A DNA stretch of 64,000 nucleotides from Pacificispira sp965223125 (lineage in GTDB: Bacteria > Pseudomonadota > Alphaproteobacteria > UBA8366 > Aestuariispiraceae): the NCBI GenBank assembly GCA_965223125.1, contig OZ244984.1:434001-498000 (forward strand). Direction: 5' to 3'. Positions 35,204-44,589 of this stretch are shown here, piece after piece. How positions within the stretch are numbered: the first letter of the stretch is position 1; each line of letters begins with the position of its first letter. The position numbers and the translations under genes are program-made. The notes beneath the pieces are model-generated. The model worked only from the letters and a program-made list of their open reading frames with translations. It was not told the DNA's origin and did not search any database.

Positions 35204-36133
35204 TCAGATCCGCCCGCGCAGTTTCGGCAGTTTCACCGGTCGGACCTTTGCCACGCGGGTTTCGCGGTGGACGATGTAAAGGCCGCTGGCGATTACGATT
35301 CCCGCACCGACGAAAACCCGAAACGTCGGAATCTCGGCCCATATCCAATAAGCCAGCAATGTCGTCCAGAAGATCGACATATATTCCAACGGCGCCAGCA
35401 AAGCGACCTCGGCATGACGGAACGAAACCGTCATCAGATATTGCGCGACGGAGCCGAGCAGGCCGACCGAGACCAGCAGCCCCCAATCGCGTAGGGATAC
35501 CGGCGGAACCCAGCCCTCAATCATCACCCAGATCGTTCCGAAGATACAGCCCGCGACAGTGAACCAGAAAGTGATCGAGACGGCGGACTCTGTCGCCGCG
35601 AGCTTCCGGATGATGATCATCGCCAGCGCCATGAGGGCCGCCGCGATCAGAACCACGATTGCCGCCCAATCGAAGACGCCGCCGCCCGGATTGACCACGA
35701 CCATCACACCGATAAAACCGACGAAGACCGCAGCCCAGCGTCGCGGCCCGACCCGTTCCCGCAACAACGGCACCGACAGCGCCGTCATCAGGATTGGTGC
35801 CGCGAACAGGATGGCGATGGCATCCGCCAGCCGCATCTGACTGAAACCCCAGAAAGCGAGCGCCATGGAAAGGACGCCGCAGAAGGCACGGAGGAAATGC
35901 ACGCCTGACTGCTGTGTCCGAACGATTTGAATCCCGCCCGCCTGAATGATCAGAATCACGATGAAGGGCAAGGCCAGCACACAGCGGAAGAAAACGATCT
36001 GCGATGTCGGATAGTGGGCACCCAGCCATTTCACAATCGTATCCATCACCGCGAACAGCAGGATCGAGGCGCACATGGTCGCCATGCCGATTCCGCGTCT
36101 CGGCAGGCCCGCGACGGTCGGGCTGGTCGTCAC
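35204..36133 (-). CDS. DMT-superfamily (EamA) transporter
   Basis: A 309-residue inner-membrane protein with ten predicted helices in two EamA repeats. CASILLFAVMDTIVKWLGAHYP opens the first; FRCVLALPFIVILI and WGFSQMRLADAIAILFAAPI follow. The second repeat has LLGSVAQYLMTVSFRHAEVALLAPLEYMS, recognisable from HAEVALLAPLEYMSIFWTTL. It resembles the RarD/YcbP-like group of metabolite exporters. Start codon GTG at 36133 overlaps the proC stop (GTGA), giving coupling to proC. Confidence 0.88.
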   Translation of the reverse strand: MTTSPTVAGLPRRGIGMATMCASILLFAVMDTIVKWLGAHYPTSQIVFFRCVLALPFIVILIIQAGGIQIVRTQQSGVHFLRAFCGVLSMALAFWGFSQMRLADAIAILFAAPILMTALSVPLLRERVGPRRWAAVFVGFIGVMVVVNPGGGVFDWAAIVVLIAAALMALAMIIIRKLAATESAVSITFWFTVAGCIFGTIWVMIEGWVPPVSLRDWGLLVSVGLLGSVAQYLMTVSFRHAEVALLAPLEYMSIFWTTLLAYWIWAEIPTFRVFVGAGIVIASGLYIVHRETRVAKVRPVKLPKLRGRI

Positions 36134-36960
36134 TGCGTCCCGCCCAGTTCCCTGGATCTTCGGGTTGCCGCCGCAATCGCTTCCACCATCAGCGGGGGTA
36201 GCCCATCAGACTCCCGCATCAGCACCTTCAATGCCTCCAGCGTCGTGCCTCCGGGACTGGTAACGTTCTCCCGCAGTTTCGACGGTGGTTCTTCACTGGT
36301 AAGCGCAAGCTGCCCTGCCCCGGCGACAGTCACGAGAGCCAGACGCGCCGATAGTTCTTCCGGCAATCCTGCGGCAACGCCCGCCTTTGCCATGCACTCC
36401 ATCAGCAGGAAAGTATAGGCAGGTCCACCGCCGCTGAGCGCCGTGACGACATCGATCAGCGTCTCGTCCTGAACCGTCGAGGCCTCACCGACAGCCCGCA
36501 GCAGTGCCTCCGCCAGCAGCGTCTGGGCATCGCTTGCCTGCGCATTCGGACAGGCGACAGTGATTCCCTGCCCGATTGCCGCCGGTGTATTCGGCATGGC
36601 GCGGATGATCGCCGCATTATCGCCAAGATGCTCTTCGAAATAACCGATGGTCTTCCCGGCCGCAATCGACAGGAACAAACAGTCAGGACCAGAGAACCGA
36701 CGATAATCCGCCAGAAGCGCATCCATCTGCTGTGGCTTCACCGCCAGCACGATGACTTCCGGATTAAGGTCATCCGGAACATCCTGCGCGGAGGCAACGA
36801 TGCGGACGCCGGAACGGTCCTTGAAGCCCGCACCGCCCATAGGGTCCACGACGGTCACGCCCCCCGCGACGATCCCGGAGGTCAGCCAGCCATCCAGCAT
36901 CGCGCCGCCCATCTTGCCACAGCCAATCAGCAGCAGGGGTCTGCTCAACTGTTGAGTCAT
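36130..36960 (-). CDS. proC: Pyrroline-5-carboxylate reductase
   Basis: A 276-residue enzyme that reduces 1-pyrroline-5-carboxylate to proline, the last step of proline synthesis. The NAD(P) motif is LLLIGCGKMGGAMLDGWL. VILAVKPQQMDALL, IIRAMPNTPAAIGQGITV and ALSGGGPAYTFLLMECMA are family signatures. VTSPGGTTLEALKVLM is the C-terminal signature at the active site. The start at 36960 replaces an in-frame 37035 start that has no homology. Upstream on the same strand lie the TerB-like and YbjN genes; a small perfect hairpin (CCACCT-GACA-AGGTGG) sits in the 90-base gap. Confidence 0.96.
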   Translation of the reverse strand: MTQQLSRPLLLIGCGKMGGAMLDGWLTSGIVAGGVTVVDPMGGAGFKDRSGVRIVASAQDVPDDLNPEVIVLAVKPQQMDALLADYRRFSGPDCLFLSIAAGKTIGYFEEHLGDNAAIIRAMPNTPAAIGQGITVACPNAQASDAQTLLAEALLRAVGEASTVQDETLIDVVTALSGGGPAYTFLLMECMAKAGVAAGLPEELSARLALVTVAGAGQLALTSEEPPSKLRENVTSPGGTTLEALKVLMRESDGLPPLMVEAIAAATRRSRELGGTQ

Positions 36961-37050
36961 CGAAAGTCCTTCCTCATTGACATGTCCCGCATCAGGCTTT
37001 CGCATCATATGCGTATGTCGCAGACCACCTGACAAGGTGGTGTCAAAACA

Positions 37051-37461
37051 TCAGTTGCCACTCATCCGTCTGAAAAGTGTCTCCGAATCCCGGACCAGAC
37101 GGCCTTGGCGTTCGGCCAGATCCATGACGGCGGCTATATCGCTGGCGGAAAACCCGACCAGTTCCGTCACCTTCATAAGCACAGAGGATTCCGACGGATG
37201 AAAATTGTCATCGATAAAGGCCATTGTAGCCAGCGTCAGAATAAGAACGATACGGGAATGAGGATCATCGAAAACGGAAACGTCAATCTCACCGAATACA
37301 TCCTGTGTCGGGGTCAAGATACCCTGGCCGAGTTCAGACTGAAGCAGACTGAACAGCGCATCTTCCTCGACCACGACTTTCGCATCCGCGATCATCATGC
37401 GCTTTGCAAGCGCCAGCAGAACCGTCTTCTGCCGCAGACTTAATTTGTCAAAGACGATCAT
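37051..37461 (-). CDS. TerB-like small protein
   Basis: A 136-residue all-helical protein that looks like a TerB/DjlA-type domain: LRQKTVLLALAKRMMIADAKVVVEEDALFSLL (core KRMMIADAKVVVEEDALFSL) and TLATMAFIDDNFHPSE repeat the acidic 'A-D-G-x-x-x-x-E' pattern of that family. Assignment to TerB is by pattern only. The start at 37461 (MIVFDKLS) has AGGGA upstream and is preferred to 37500. It lies between ybjN-like and proC genes on the same strand. No membrane segment is present. Confidence 0.65.
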   Translation of the reverse strand: MIVFDKLSLRQKTVLLALAKRMMIADAKVVVEEDALFSLLQSELGQGILTPTQDVFGEIDVSVFDDPHSRIVLILTLATMAFIDDNFHPSESSVLMKVTELVGFSASDIAAVMDLAERQGRLVRDSETLFRRMSGN

Positions 37462-37571
37462 ACGAATTTCCCTGATACTGCTGGAAAGGAAATTCGCCAC
37501 AGGCCGCAGGGGATGTCAAATACGAAGCATCACCGGACTACAAACACCCGTCACTATTCCAAAAAACGCAA

Positions 37572-38075
37572 CTATGCCTCGCCCTGGCAATCCAGCAACG
37601 CCGCCTGAACCGCTTCTTCCGGCTTGTAGCCGCCCCAGAGCAGAAACTGGAAAGCGGGATAGAACCGCTCGCATTCCGCAAGCGCGATATCCATCAGGTC
37701 TTCCAGTTGCTCGACGGAGAATCCACCCATGCCCCGGGTCGGTATCGTATGACGATAGGTCGGTGAACCGCTTTCGGAACACAGGTCGAAATGGCCCATC
37801 CACATTTTCTCGTTGATCAGGGCCAACAGTTCGACAACACCCTTCCGCCGGTCGCCGGGAATCTTCAGATCGAAGGTACAGGTGTAGTAGAAGGCATGCA
37901 TATCCTGCCGCCAGACGAAGAGCATGCGATAATCGCACCAGCCGCCTGTCGTTTCGACGATCAGTTCCTCATCGTCGGAACGCTCGAACGGCCATTCATT
38001 CGCCTGGAACATCGCTTCCAGGATATCCAGTGGATTGGCACGTTGTTCGGAATAGTCGACCTGCACACCGGTCAT
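37572..38075 (-). CDS. YbjN-domain protein
   Basis: A 167-residue soluble protein of the YbjN family, a fold related to type III secretion chaperones. LDILEAMFQANEWPFERSDDEELIVE (core FQANEWPFERSDDEELI), YRMLFVWRQDMHAFYYTC and ALINEKMWMGHFDL are the family's conserved segments. YbjN-domain genes commonly sit upstream of proC in alphaproteobacteria, as here. The start at 38075 has GGGGAGAG upstream; the longer frame to 38144 has no family match. The function is unknown. Confidence 0.88.
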   Translation of the reverse strand: MTGVQVDYSEQRANPLDILEAMFQANEWPFERSDDEELIVETTGGWCDYRMLFVWRQDMHAFYYTCTFDLKIPGDRRKGVVELLALINEKMWMGHFDLCSESGSPTYRHTIPTRGMGGFSVEQLEDLMDIALAECERFYPAFQFLLWGGYKPEEAVQAALLDCQGEA

Positions 38076-38478
38076 GGGTTCTCTCCCCTTCGAAGGCGCG
38101 GAAGGGGTGGTCCGCCGATCTCCAGACCCTGACCAACAGGACACCCAGGACCCGGCGGATCCTCCGCCGTCCGTGCCGCGATCCGCACCGATCTCAGGCT
38201 CTCTCCAAAGCCCCCAGATATTGTGGTATCATCGACATCTGGTTAAATCGGATACTTCACCACACAAATTCTAGAGTGCCATAGGGGATTTACAGGCGCA
38301 AAGACTTTTTGAAAGAAAGTTTTATGACCCGCGAATTCTTCCTGTGTGGCGTGACTCGCAGGCGATGAAAAGCCTGACCGGCAGCTATATCAAATCTCGT
38401 TCCCGGATTGAAATCAGGACGCCAGGATGCGATCACAGGGTCAGCCAATGTCCTGCTGCAACGGATAAGGATTGAAGG
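38076..38478. other. 403-base intergenic region between divergent genes
   Basis: No credible gene. It holds a small hairpin (CGGCGGA-TCC-TCCGCCG, around 38152-38170), an AT-rich stretch at 38220-38340 that probably carries the promoters of the ybjN-like and dehydrogenase genes, and a 15-codon ORF near 38323 that I do not call. Confidence 0.5.
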
Positions 38479-39447
38479 ATGCCCAACACAACGCGCCTGC
38501 TGATCGTCACGGATATGCCGGATGAAATCGGAGCCTTGATTGATGCCCGATTCCGCGATCTGCCGGTACGATACCTGACTGACCCCGCGCGGATGGAGGC
38601 AACTCTCGCGGATTTCAATCCGACGGTTATCCTCGCCTTCCCCGGCGAGCCCGTGCCCAAACGGCAGTTTCCAACCCTGATCAATCATCCGTCTGTCCGC
38701 TGGATTTCAAACGGCGGGGCCGGGGTGGAGCATATGGGACCCTGGAATCCGGCGGAAAAGATTGTCACCAATGCGTCAGGGGTCAATGCCCCCTTCCTGG
38801 CGCAATATGCCATTGCCGCCCATGTATCGGCCAATATCGGCATGCACCGCTATGCCCGCCAGCAACAGGCCCGGCATTGGGAGCGCCACGAATGGCAGCC
38901 CTTTGAGGGGCGACGGTTCTGTGTCGTCGGTCTGGGCAATATCGGACGGGCAGTCGCCGCGCATGCAAAGGCGCTGGGCATGCATGTTGTCGGCACACGG
39001 GGCACGGCGCGTCCGACGGAGCATGTCGATGAAGTCTTCGCCGCAACGGATCTGCTGGATGCCTTGGCGGGGGCTGATTTCGTCTCTGTTCATACAGCCC
39101 ATACAGCGGAAACCGAAGGGCTGATCAATGCCGCAGCCTTCGATGCCATGGCGGACGGAGCCATCTTCCTGAATGCCTCGCGCGGACCGGTCGTTGATGA
39201 ATCAGCATTGCTGGCCGCCCTGGACAGTGGTAAGGTAAGCACCGCTATTCTGGATGTGTTCCAGACGGAACCGCTTCCAAAAGACCATCCATTCTGGGGA
39301 CATGAACGGGTTATCGTTACGCCCCATATGGCCGACAGCGTCAGTGGATGGCAGATCAACATGACCCGCGCCTTCTGCGACAATCTGGAACGCTGGGTGA
39401 CGGATGCACCGCTTGAAAACATCGTCGATCCGGCCAAGGGCTACTGA
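38479..39447 (+). CDS. D-isomer-specific 2-hydroxyacid dehydrogenase
   Basis: A 322-residue NAD(P)-dependent dehydrogenase of the D-2-hydroxyacid family. WISNGGAGVEHMGPWN is the substrate-binding loop. The nucleotide motif is FCVVGLGNIGRAVAAHAKALG. Catalytic residues are Arg in FLNASRGPVVDE, Glu in DVFQTEPLPKDHPFW, and His in VTPHMADSVSG. The family includes glyoxylate/hydroxypyruvate reductases; the start resembles GhrA-like enzymes, but the exact substrate is not decided by motifs. It stands alone, 33 bases from a convergent AhpD-like gene. Confidence 0.92.
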   Translation: MPNTTRLLIVTDMPDEIGALIDARFRDLPVRYLTDPARMEATLADFNPTVILAFPGEPVPKRQFPTLINHPSVRWISNGGAGVEHMGPWNPAEKIVTNASGVNAPFLAQYAIAAHVSANIGMHRYARQQQARHWERHEWQPFEGRRFCVVGLGNIGRAVAAHAKALGMHVVGTRGTARPTEHVDEVFAATDLLDALAGADFVSVHTAHTAETEGLINAAAFDAMADGAIFLNASRGPVVDESALLAALDSGKVSTAILDVFQTEPLPKDHPFWGHERVIVTPHMADSVSGWQINMTRAFCDNLERWVTDAPLENIVDPAKGY

Positions 39448-39480
39448 ACCGGACACATCCTCAGTCCTTTATCCGAACCC

Positions 39481-39888
39481 TCAACTCTCATCGGCATCGA
39501 AGACCATATCCACCGGGACCTGAAGCGCGTTTGCCAGATGATTGGTGCGGGCCGCCATGGCAATGACACGCAACAGGTCTGCATGTTCTTCGCCAGTCAT
39601 GCCCCGCGCCCTGGCTGCGGCAGTATGGGAATGGACACAGTAGGAGCAGGCATTCGCGGCAGAGACCGCGATATAGATCATCTCCTTCACCTTCGGATCC
39701 AGGGCGGACGGGGTCAGCATGGTATCTCGGACCCCATGCCAGACATCCGCCAGCAATACCGGATCAAAAGCCAGATAGCGCCAGAAGTTGTTGACGAAAT
39801 CACTGCCGCGCAGGGTTCGGATTTCATCGAAGACTGCCTTCACGCGCGGGTCGGATTCCGGGTTGGCGACCGGTTTTACGGTGGACAT
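39481..39888 (-). CDS. Carboxymuconolactone decarboxylase / AhpD-like protein
   Basis: A 135-residue helical protein of the carboxymuconolactone decarboxylase family. The redox pair CSYCVHSHTAAARARGMT matches the AhpD-type CxxC followed by His. LDPKVKEMIYIAVSAANAC precedes it. Such proteins act as alkylhydroperoxidases or unknown peroxidase partners. The start at 39888 (MSTVKPVANPES) has AGGAAAAG eight bases upstream; a longer reading from 40026 would overlap the divergent gene and is rejected. Confidence 0.88.
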   Translation of the reverse strand: MSTVKPVANPESDPRVKAVFDEIRTLRGSDFVNNFWRYLAFDPVLLADVWHGVRDTMLTPSALDPKVKEMIYIAVSAANACSYCVHSHTAAARARGMTGEEHADLLRVIAMAARTNHLANALQVPVDMVFDADES

Positions 39889-40016
39889 GATACTTTTCCT
39901 TCCTGATTGGCATTCCGATGGCGGGATCGTACCGGGTTCCCATGGCAAGCGCACTGTTGTCCTTTCCAAGACCCCGGCAGGAAGGCTAGAAGAAACCTGA
40001 CCCGTCGAATTCCTGC

Positions 40017-41177
40017 ATGATCCCATTGTCAGAACGGATTACCGCCATGGCCCTTCCTCCCCCGGAAACGACTGTATCAAAGACCGACCCCGATACCGGA
40101 AAGACACGCACCCGGAAAACGGCCAAGAAGGCCGTCGCCAAACGCGCACCAAAATCATCGGAAAAGGCGGCACCGAAAATGGAGGTGGAGAAAACCATCG
40201 ACCCCGTACCGCAAAGCCTGCAGCACATGCAGGTCAGCCTGTTTTCGGCCGGGCTTGGCCTCGCCGGATTTGCCACCGCCTGGCGGGAAGCAGCGGCGGC
40301 ATTCGAGGCCGGTGCGGTCATTGCCACGGCCCTGACCGGGATCGCCTTCGGGGTGTTTGCCGTGCTGCTGGTCCTCTATATGCTTAAAATCCTGCATCAT
40401 CGTGATGCCGTCATTGCCGAATTCAGACATCCAATTCAGGGAAATTTCTTCGCGACGATCACGATGACCCTGATGATTCTGTCGTCCAGTTTCGTTGCCA
40501 CCGCGCCGGGACTGGCGACCGTGCTCTGGGCGACGGGCGCAATCGCGAATATGGCGGTGACGGTCAGTATCGTCACCCTGTGGATTTCCCGCGACGGCCA
40601 TATCTCCCATGCAACGCCGGTCTGGTTCATTCCAGTCGTCGGCAATCTGATCACACCGATTATGGGCGTACCGCTGGGCTATCCGGATTTGGGCTGGATG
40701 GTCTTCGCGGTAGGACTGCTGTTCTGGCTTATCCTCTTCACCGTCATCTTCTATCGCCTGCTGTTCGAGCGTGCGCTGGAGAAACCCCTGCGCCCGACGC
40801 TGTTCATCCTGATCGCCCCGCCCTCGCTCTGCTTCATCGCCTATGCGGTGCTGAATGGCGGGCGGGTGGACGGGCTGGCGACGATGTTCCTGGGCATCGC
40901 ATTGTTCATGCTGCTGATCCTGCTGCCACAGGTGCCAACCATGCTTCGGCTGCCATTCGGCCTGAGCTGGTGGTCCTATACCTTCCCACTCGCCGCGTTC
41001 TCCATCGCCCTGACGCTCTATTCCGATGCGGTTGACAGTATCCCCGCCCAGAGCCTCGCGCTTGCCGTGATTGTGATCCTGAGTGCCATCGTGGTGTTGG
41101 TCAGCCTGCGGACCATCGGCTACATTCGCGCCGGGCGGGTGTTCCGCCCGATTGAAACGCCGCTGCCGACACCATAG
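40017..41177 (+). CDS. SLAC1/TehA-like transporter with Lys/Ala-rich N-terminus
   Basis: A protein of up to 386 residues with about ten membrane helices in the voltage-dependent anion channel / TDT family (TehA, SLAC1, C4-dicarboxylate transporters). Segments such as FRHPIQGNFFATITMTLMI and WFIPVVGNLITPIMGVPLGY match that family's first and central helices. Residues about 20-55 before the first helix form a basic low-complexity stretch (TRKTAKKAVAKRAPKSSEK), unusual for the family. The start is uncertain: ATG at 40017 or 40047, both with weak ribosome sites. It is followed by pyrE 49 bases later. Confidence 0.82.
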   Translation: MIPLSERITAMALPPPETTVSKTDPDTGKTRTRKTAKKAVAKRAPKSSEKAAPKMEVEKTIDPVPQSLQHMQVSLFSAGLGLAGFATAWREAAAAFEAGAVIATALTGIAFGVFAVLLVLYMLKILHHRDAVIAEFRHPIQGNFFATITMTLMILSSSFVATAPGLATVLWATGAIANMAVTVSIVTLWISRDGHISHATPVWFIPVVGNLITPIMGVPLGYPDLGWMVFAVGLLFWLILFTVIFYRLLFERALEKPLRPTLFILIAPPSLCFIAYAVLNGGRVDGLATMFLGIALFMLLILLPQVPTMLRLPFGLSWWSYTFPLAAFSIALTLYSDAVDSIPAQSLALAVIVILSAIVVLVSLRTIGYIRAGRVFRPIETPLPTP

Positions 41178-41226
41178 TCTGTTTCCTGATATCTGGATTT
41201 TTGAAACAACGAGGAATTACCAGCGC

Positions 41227-41892
41227 ATGAGCCCGACTCCCGCCCGCGTCGCCGCCCGCATCCTGATCGAAACCCAATCGGTTCTGTTCCGCCCCGAGGA
41301 TCCGTTCACCTTCACCAGCGGTCGCAAAAGTCCGGTCTATGTCGATTGCCGCCGTCTGATCGGCTTCCCCCGGGCGCGCCGCAGACTGATGAAGATGGGG
41401 GCTGCAACGATTGAGGAAAAGGTAGGCTTCGAGAGCCTGGATGTGGTCGCGGGCGGCGAAACTGCCGGAATTCCCTTCGCCGCCTGGATCGCGGATCACC
41501 TGATGCTGCCGATGTGCTATATTCGCAAGAAGCCCAAGGGCTTCGGGCGCAATGCCCGGATTGAGGGCGCTTTGTCAGAGGGCCAGCGTGTGATCCTGGT
41601 GGAGGATCTGGCAACCGATGGCGGATCGAAGCTGTCCTTTGTTGATGGTATCCGGGAGGCGGGTGCGGTCTGCGCCCATACCTTCGTGATCTTCCATTAC
41701 GGCATTTTCCCCGAGGGAGAGAAGGCCCTGACGGATCACGGCGTCGCCCTGCATTCCCTTGCGACCTGGTGGGACGTGCTGGAATGCGCCCGGGACGAAG
41801 GGTATTTCGCATCCGGTCAGGCCGAACAGGTCGAAGCCTTCCTGAACGACCCCAAGACCTGGTCCCAAGCCCATGGGGGCAAGGAGGACTGA
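41227..41892 (+). CDS. pyrE: Orotate phosphoribosyltransferase
   Basis: A 221-residue enzyme that joins orotate to PRPP to give orotidine 5'-phosphate in pyrimidine synthesis. The PRPP loop is VILVEDLATDGGSKLSF. Other family segments are FTFTSGRKSPVYVDCRRL, VVAGGETAGIPFAAWIAD and MCYIRKKPKGFGRNARIEG, whose Lys residues lie in the flexible catalytic loop. The start at 41227 is set by GAGGA about 12 bases upstream; the longer frame from 41083 overlaps the preceding gene. The following transporter begins 23 bases on, but a functional link is not evident. Confidence 0.96.
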   Translation: MSPTPARVAARILIETQSVLFRPEDPFTFTSGRKSPVYVDCRRLIGFPRARRRLMKMGAATIEEKVGFESLDVVAGGETAGIPFAAWIADHLMLPMCYIRKKPKGFGRNARIEGALSEGQRVILVEDLATDGGSKLSFVDGIREAGAVCAHTFVIFHYGIFPEGEKALTDHGVALHSLATWWDVLECARDEGYFASGQAEQVEAFLNDPKTWSQAHGGKED

Positions 41893-41915
41893 CCCCGAAT
41901 GAGGAGATGCTCCCG

Positions 41916-43601
41916 ATGACCGCCAAACGCGCACCTGGCCTGCTGGCACTGATACTCGTACTTGTCTGGATCAGTGCCCCCATCCAGGTGCCCCCGGCCC
42001 AGGCGGCGGATAAGGAGCGGTTGACCATCGGGATTAGTCAGTATCCCTCCACCCTTCATCCCGCTTTTGATTCGATGCTGGCGAAAAGCTATGTCGTGGC
42101 CATGGCCCGCCGACAGATCACCACCTATGATCCGGACTGGCGGCAGATCTGCCTGCTCTGCACACGCCTGCCCAGCCTGGAGGACGGCACCGCCCGATTT
42201 GAACAGAATGCCGACGGGACACCCGGCATGGCGGTTACCTATGACCTGTTGCCAGAGGCCGCCTGGGGCGACGGCACACAGATCACGACCGAAGACGTGT
42301 TGTTCTCCGTCGCCATGGGCCAGGATCCGCAATCAGGCGTCGACAATGCCGAACTCTATCGCCGCATCGACCGGGTGACAGTGGAGGGTGACAAACGCTT
42401 CACCCTGCATCTGAATAAACGAACCTGCGAGTATCAAGGCATCCCCGGCCTGACGCTGCTGCCGAGCCATATCGAAAAGCCGATCTTCGAGGAAGGTGCC
42501 GCCGATTATCGCCGACGCACGGCCTATGACACCGACCCGACCAATCCCGGCCTCTGGCACGGACCCTATCGCGTCACGCGGGTGACACCGGGCCAGAGCA
42601 TCCTGCTGGAGCGCAACCCCGTCTGGTGGGGTAAGGAGCCCTATTTCGACCAGATCGAGGTACGCACCATCGAAAACACAGCAGCGCTGACTGCAAATCT
42701 GCTGTCCGGGGATATCGACATGATCGCGGGAGAACTGGGACTGGCCGCCGATCAGGCCCTGGCCTTCGCAGACCGGCACGGCGACGATTTCCAGATTCTC
42801 TACAAGCCGGGGCTGGTCTACGAACATATCGATCTCAATCTCGACAATCCGATCCTGGCGGATCCGCGTGTCCGACAGGCCCTGCTGCATGGAATCGACC
42901 GGCAGGCGATCAGCGAGAAACTGTTCAGGGGAACCCAGCCGGTCGCCCATGGGTCGGTCAATCCACTGGATATCTGGTATGCCGAGGAAACACCGAAATA
43001 TACCTTTGATCCGGTCCTTGCCGCACGCCTGCTGGACGAGGCCGGATGGCAACCGGACGATACAGGGCTGCTCCGGAAGGATGGGGAGACACTCACCCTC
43101 ACCCTGCAAACGACGGCGGGCAACAAGTCCCGCGAACTGGTGCAGCAGGTGCTGCAAAACCAGTGGCAGCAGATCGGGATCGACATCCGGATTGAAAACG
43201 AGCCGCCGCGCGTGCTGTTCGGCGAGACGATCTCCAAGCGGAAATTTCCGGCAATGGCGATGTTCGCCTGGCTGAGTGCCCCGGAATCGATCCCCCGCAC
43301 CACCTTGCATTCGGAATCCATTCCGACCGAAGCGAACGCCTGGTCCGGGCAGAACTATACCGGCTATACCAATCCCGATATGGACAGGATCATCGACCGA
43401 CTGGAACTTGATTGCGCAGAAGCCGATCAGCGCAGGCTGTGGACTGAGCTTCAGACCCTGTATGCGACCGACCTTCCCGTCCTTCCGTTATATTTCCGCG
43501 CCGATGCCTATATCCTGCCCAAGGGGCTGACGGGACTGCGTCCAACCGGACATCAATACCCCTCCACCCAATGGATTGAGGATTGGCGGATAGGGAACTG
43601 A
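41916..43601 (+). CDS. Periplasmic solute-binding protein, peptide/nickel type (family 5)
   Basis: A 561-residue family 5 binding protein. A signal peptide (LLALILVLVWISAPIQ, ending AQAADK) precedes LTIGISQYPSTLHPAFDS. TYDLLPEAAWGDGTQITTEDV is the family's signature region (core AAWGDGTQITTEDVLFSV); WHGPYRVTRVTPGQSILLERNP, DPRVRQALLHGIDRQAI and FDPVLAARLLDEAGW are conserved. It probably delivers an oligopeptide or other large solute to the two permeases that follow. The start at 41916 is chosen because GAGGAG is nine bases upstream; ATG at 41907 is too close to it. Confidence 0.92.
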   Translation: MTAKRAPGLLALILVLVWISAPIQVPPAQAADKERLTIGISQYPSTLHPAFDSMLAKSYVVAMARRQITTYDPDWRQICLLCTRLPSLEDGTARFEQNADGTPGMAVTYDLLPEAAWGDGTQITTEDVLFSVAMGQDPQSGVDNAELYRRIDRVTVEGDKRFTLHLNKRTCEYQGIPGLTLLPSHIEKPIFEEGAADYRRRTAYDTDPTNPGLWHGPYRVTRVTPGQSILLERNPVWWGKEPYFDQIEVRTIENTAALTANLLSGDIDMIAGELGLAADQALAFADRHGDDFQILYKPGLVYEHIDLNLDNPILADPRVRQALLHGIDRQAISEKLFRGTQPVAHGSVNPLDIWYAEETPKYTFDPVLAARLLDEAGWQPDDTGLLRKDGETLTLTLQTTAGNKSRELVQQVLQNQWQQIGIDIRIENEPPRVLFGETISKRKFPAMAMFAWLSAPESIPRTTLHSESIPTEANAWSGQNYTGYTNPDMDRIIDRLELDCAEADQRRLWTELQTLYATDLPVLPLYFRADAYILPKGLTGLRPTGHQYPSTQWIEDWRIGN

Positions 43602-43620
43602 TGATTGGCGGAATAAGGCG

Positions 43621-44589
43621 ATGCTGAACTATCTCGCGCGCCGACTGGGTGAATGTCTGATCGTCCTGCTGGTGGTGTCCTTCGCCAGCTATGGATTGAT
43701 CGGCCTGATGCCCGGCGATCCGATTGACCTGATGTTTTCCAGCAATCCCGACATGACGCCCGAGGATGCCGCACGGCTGCGTGCCCTGTTCGGCCTGGAC
43801 CAGCCGATCTGGTCCCGCTATCTCGCATGGCTGGGCAATGCGGTTACGGGGGAATTCGGTTATTCGCGCCTCTATCAGCAACCGGTTGGCGATATTCTGC
43901 TGCCCCGGCTGTGGGCCACCCTACAACTTTTGGGGATCAGCACCATTCTGGCACTGGCAATCGCCATTCCCCTGGGCGTCGTCGCGGCGGCGCGCCAGAA
44001 TTCGATCCTGGATCATGCGATCAACCTGACATGTTTCGCCGGGATTTCTGTGCCGCCCTTCTGGCTGGCGCTGATGCTGGTCGCCTATGTCGCGGTGCCG
44101 GTCGCCTGGATACCCGCCAGCGGCATGGGGGAGCCGGATGCCGGACTATGGGAATACCTGCGCCATATGCTGCTGCCGGTGACGGCGCTGACCCTGGCAT
44201 CGGTCGGCGGCTTTGCGCGCTTCATGCGCGGGGCCATGCTGCAGGCCCTGCGCCAGGATTATATGCGCACCGCCCGCGCCAAGGGTGCAACCCCCGCCCG
44301 CCAGCTATTTGGCCATGCGCTGCGCAATGCGCTGCTCCCGCTGGTCACCATCATCGCGCTGAGCTTCGGGGGACTTTTTTCCGGTGCCCTGATCACCGAG
44401 ACAATTTTCGCCTGGTCCGGGATGGGCCGGATGATTTTCGAGTCCGTAATGGGCAATGACTACAATCTGGCGCTAGTCGGTCTGATGGTCGCCACCGCCT
44501 TCACCCTGACAGCCAATATCCTGGCCGATATCGCCTATGCGTTGCTTGATCCGCGCATCCGCCTGCAAGATGGGGAGGATGCTGAATGA
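43621..44589 (+). CDS. ABC transporter permease, DppB type
   Basis: A 322-residue permease. MLNYLARRLGECLIVLLVVSFASY opens with the family's helix one, then GDPIDLMF and LRALFGLDQPIWSRYLAWLGN. The inner-membrane coupling loop is RTARAKGATPARQLFGHALRNALLP, whose EAA-like core is AKGATPARQLFGHALRNALL. Six membrane helices are predicted. It lies 19 bases after the binding protein and overlaps the next permease by four bases (ATGA). Confidence 0.95.
   Translation: MLNYLARRLGECLIVLLVVSFASYGLIGLMPGDPIDLMFSSNPDMTPEDAARLRALFGLDQPIWSRYLAWLGNAVTGEFGYSRLYQQPVGDILLPRLWATLQLLGISTILALAIAIPLGVVAAARQNSILDHAINLTCFAGISVPPFWLALMLVAYVAVPVAWIPASGMGEPDAGLWEYLRHMLLPVTALTLASVGGFARFMRGAMLQALRQDYMRTARAKGATPARQLFGHALRNALLPLVTIIALSFGGLFSGALITETIFAWSGMGRMIFESVMGNDYNLALVGLMVATAFTLTANILADIAYALLDPRIRLQDGEDAE

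Noticed and set aside
38323..38370. 15-codon ORF as a leader peptide of the dehydrogenase gene
   Set aside because: Only a weak purine-rich site upstream, no coupling to the next gene and no attenuator structure.
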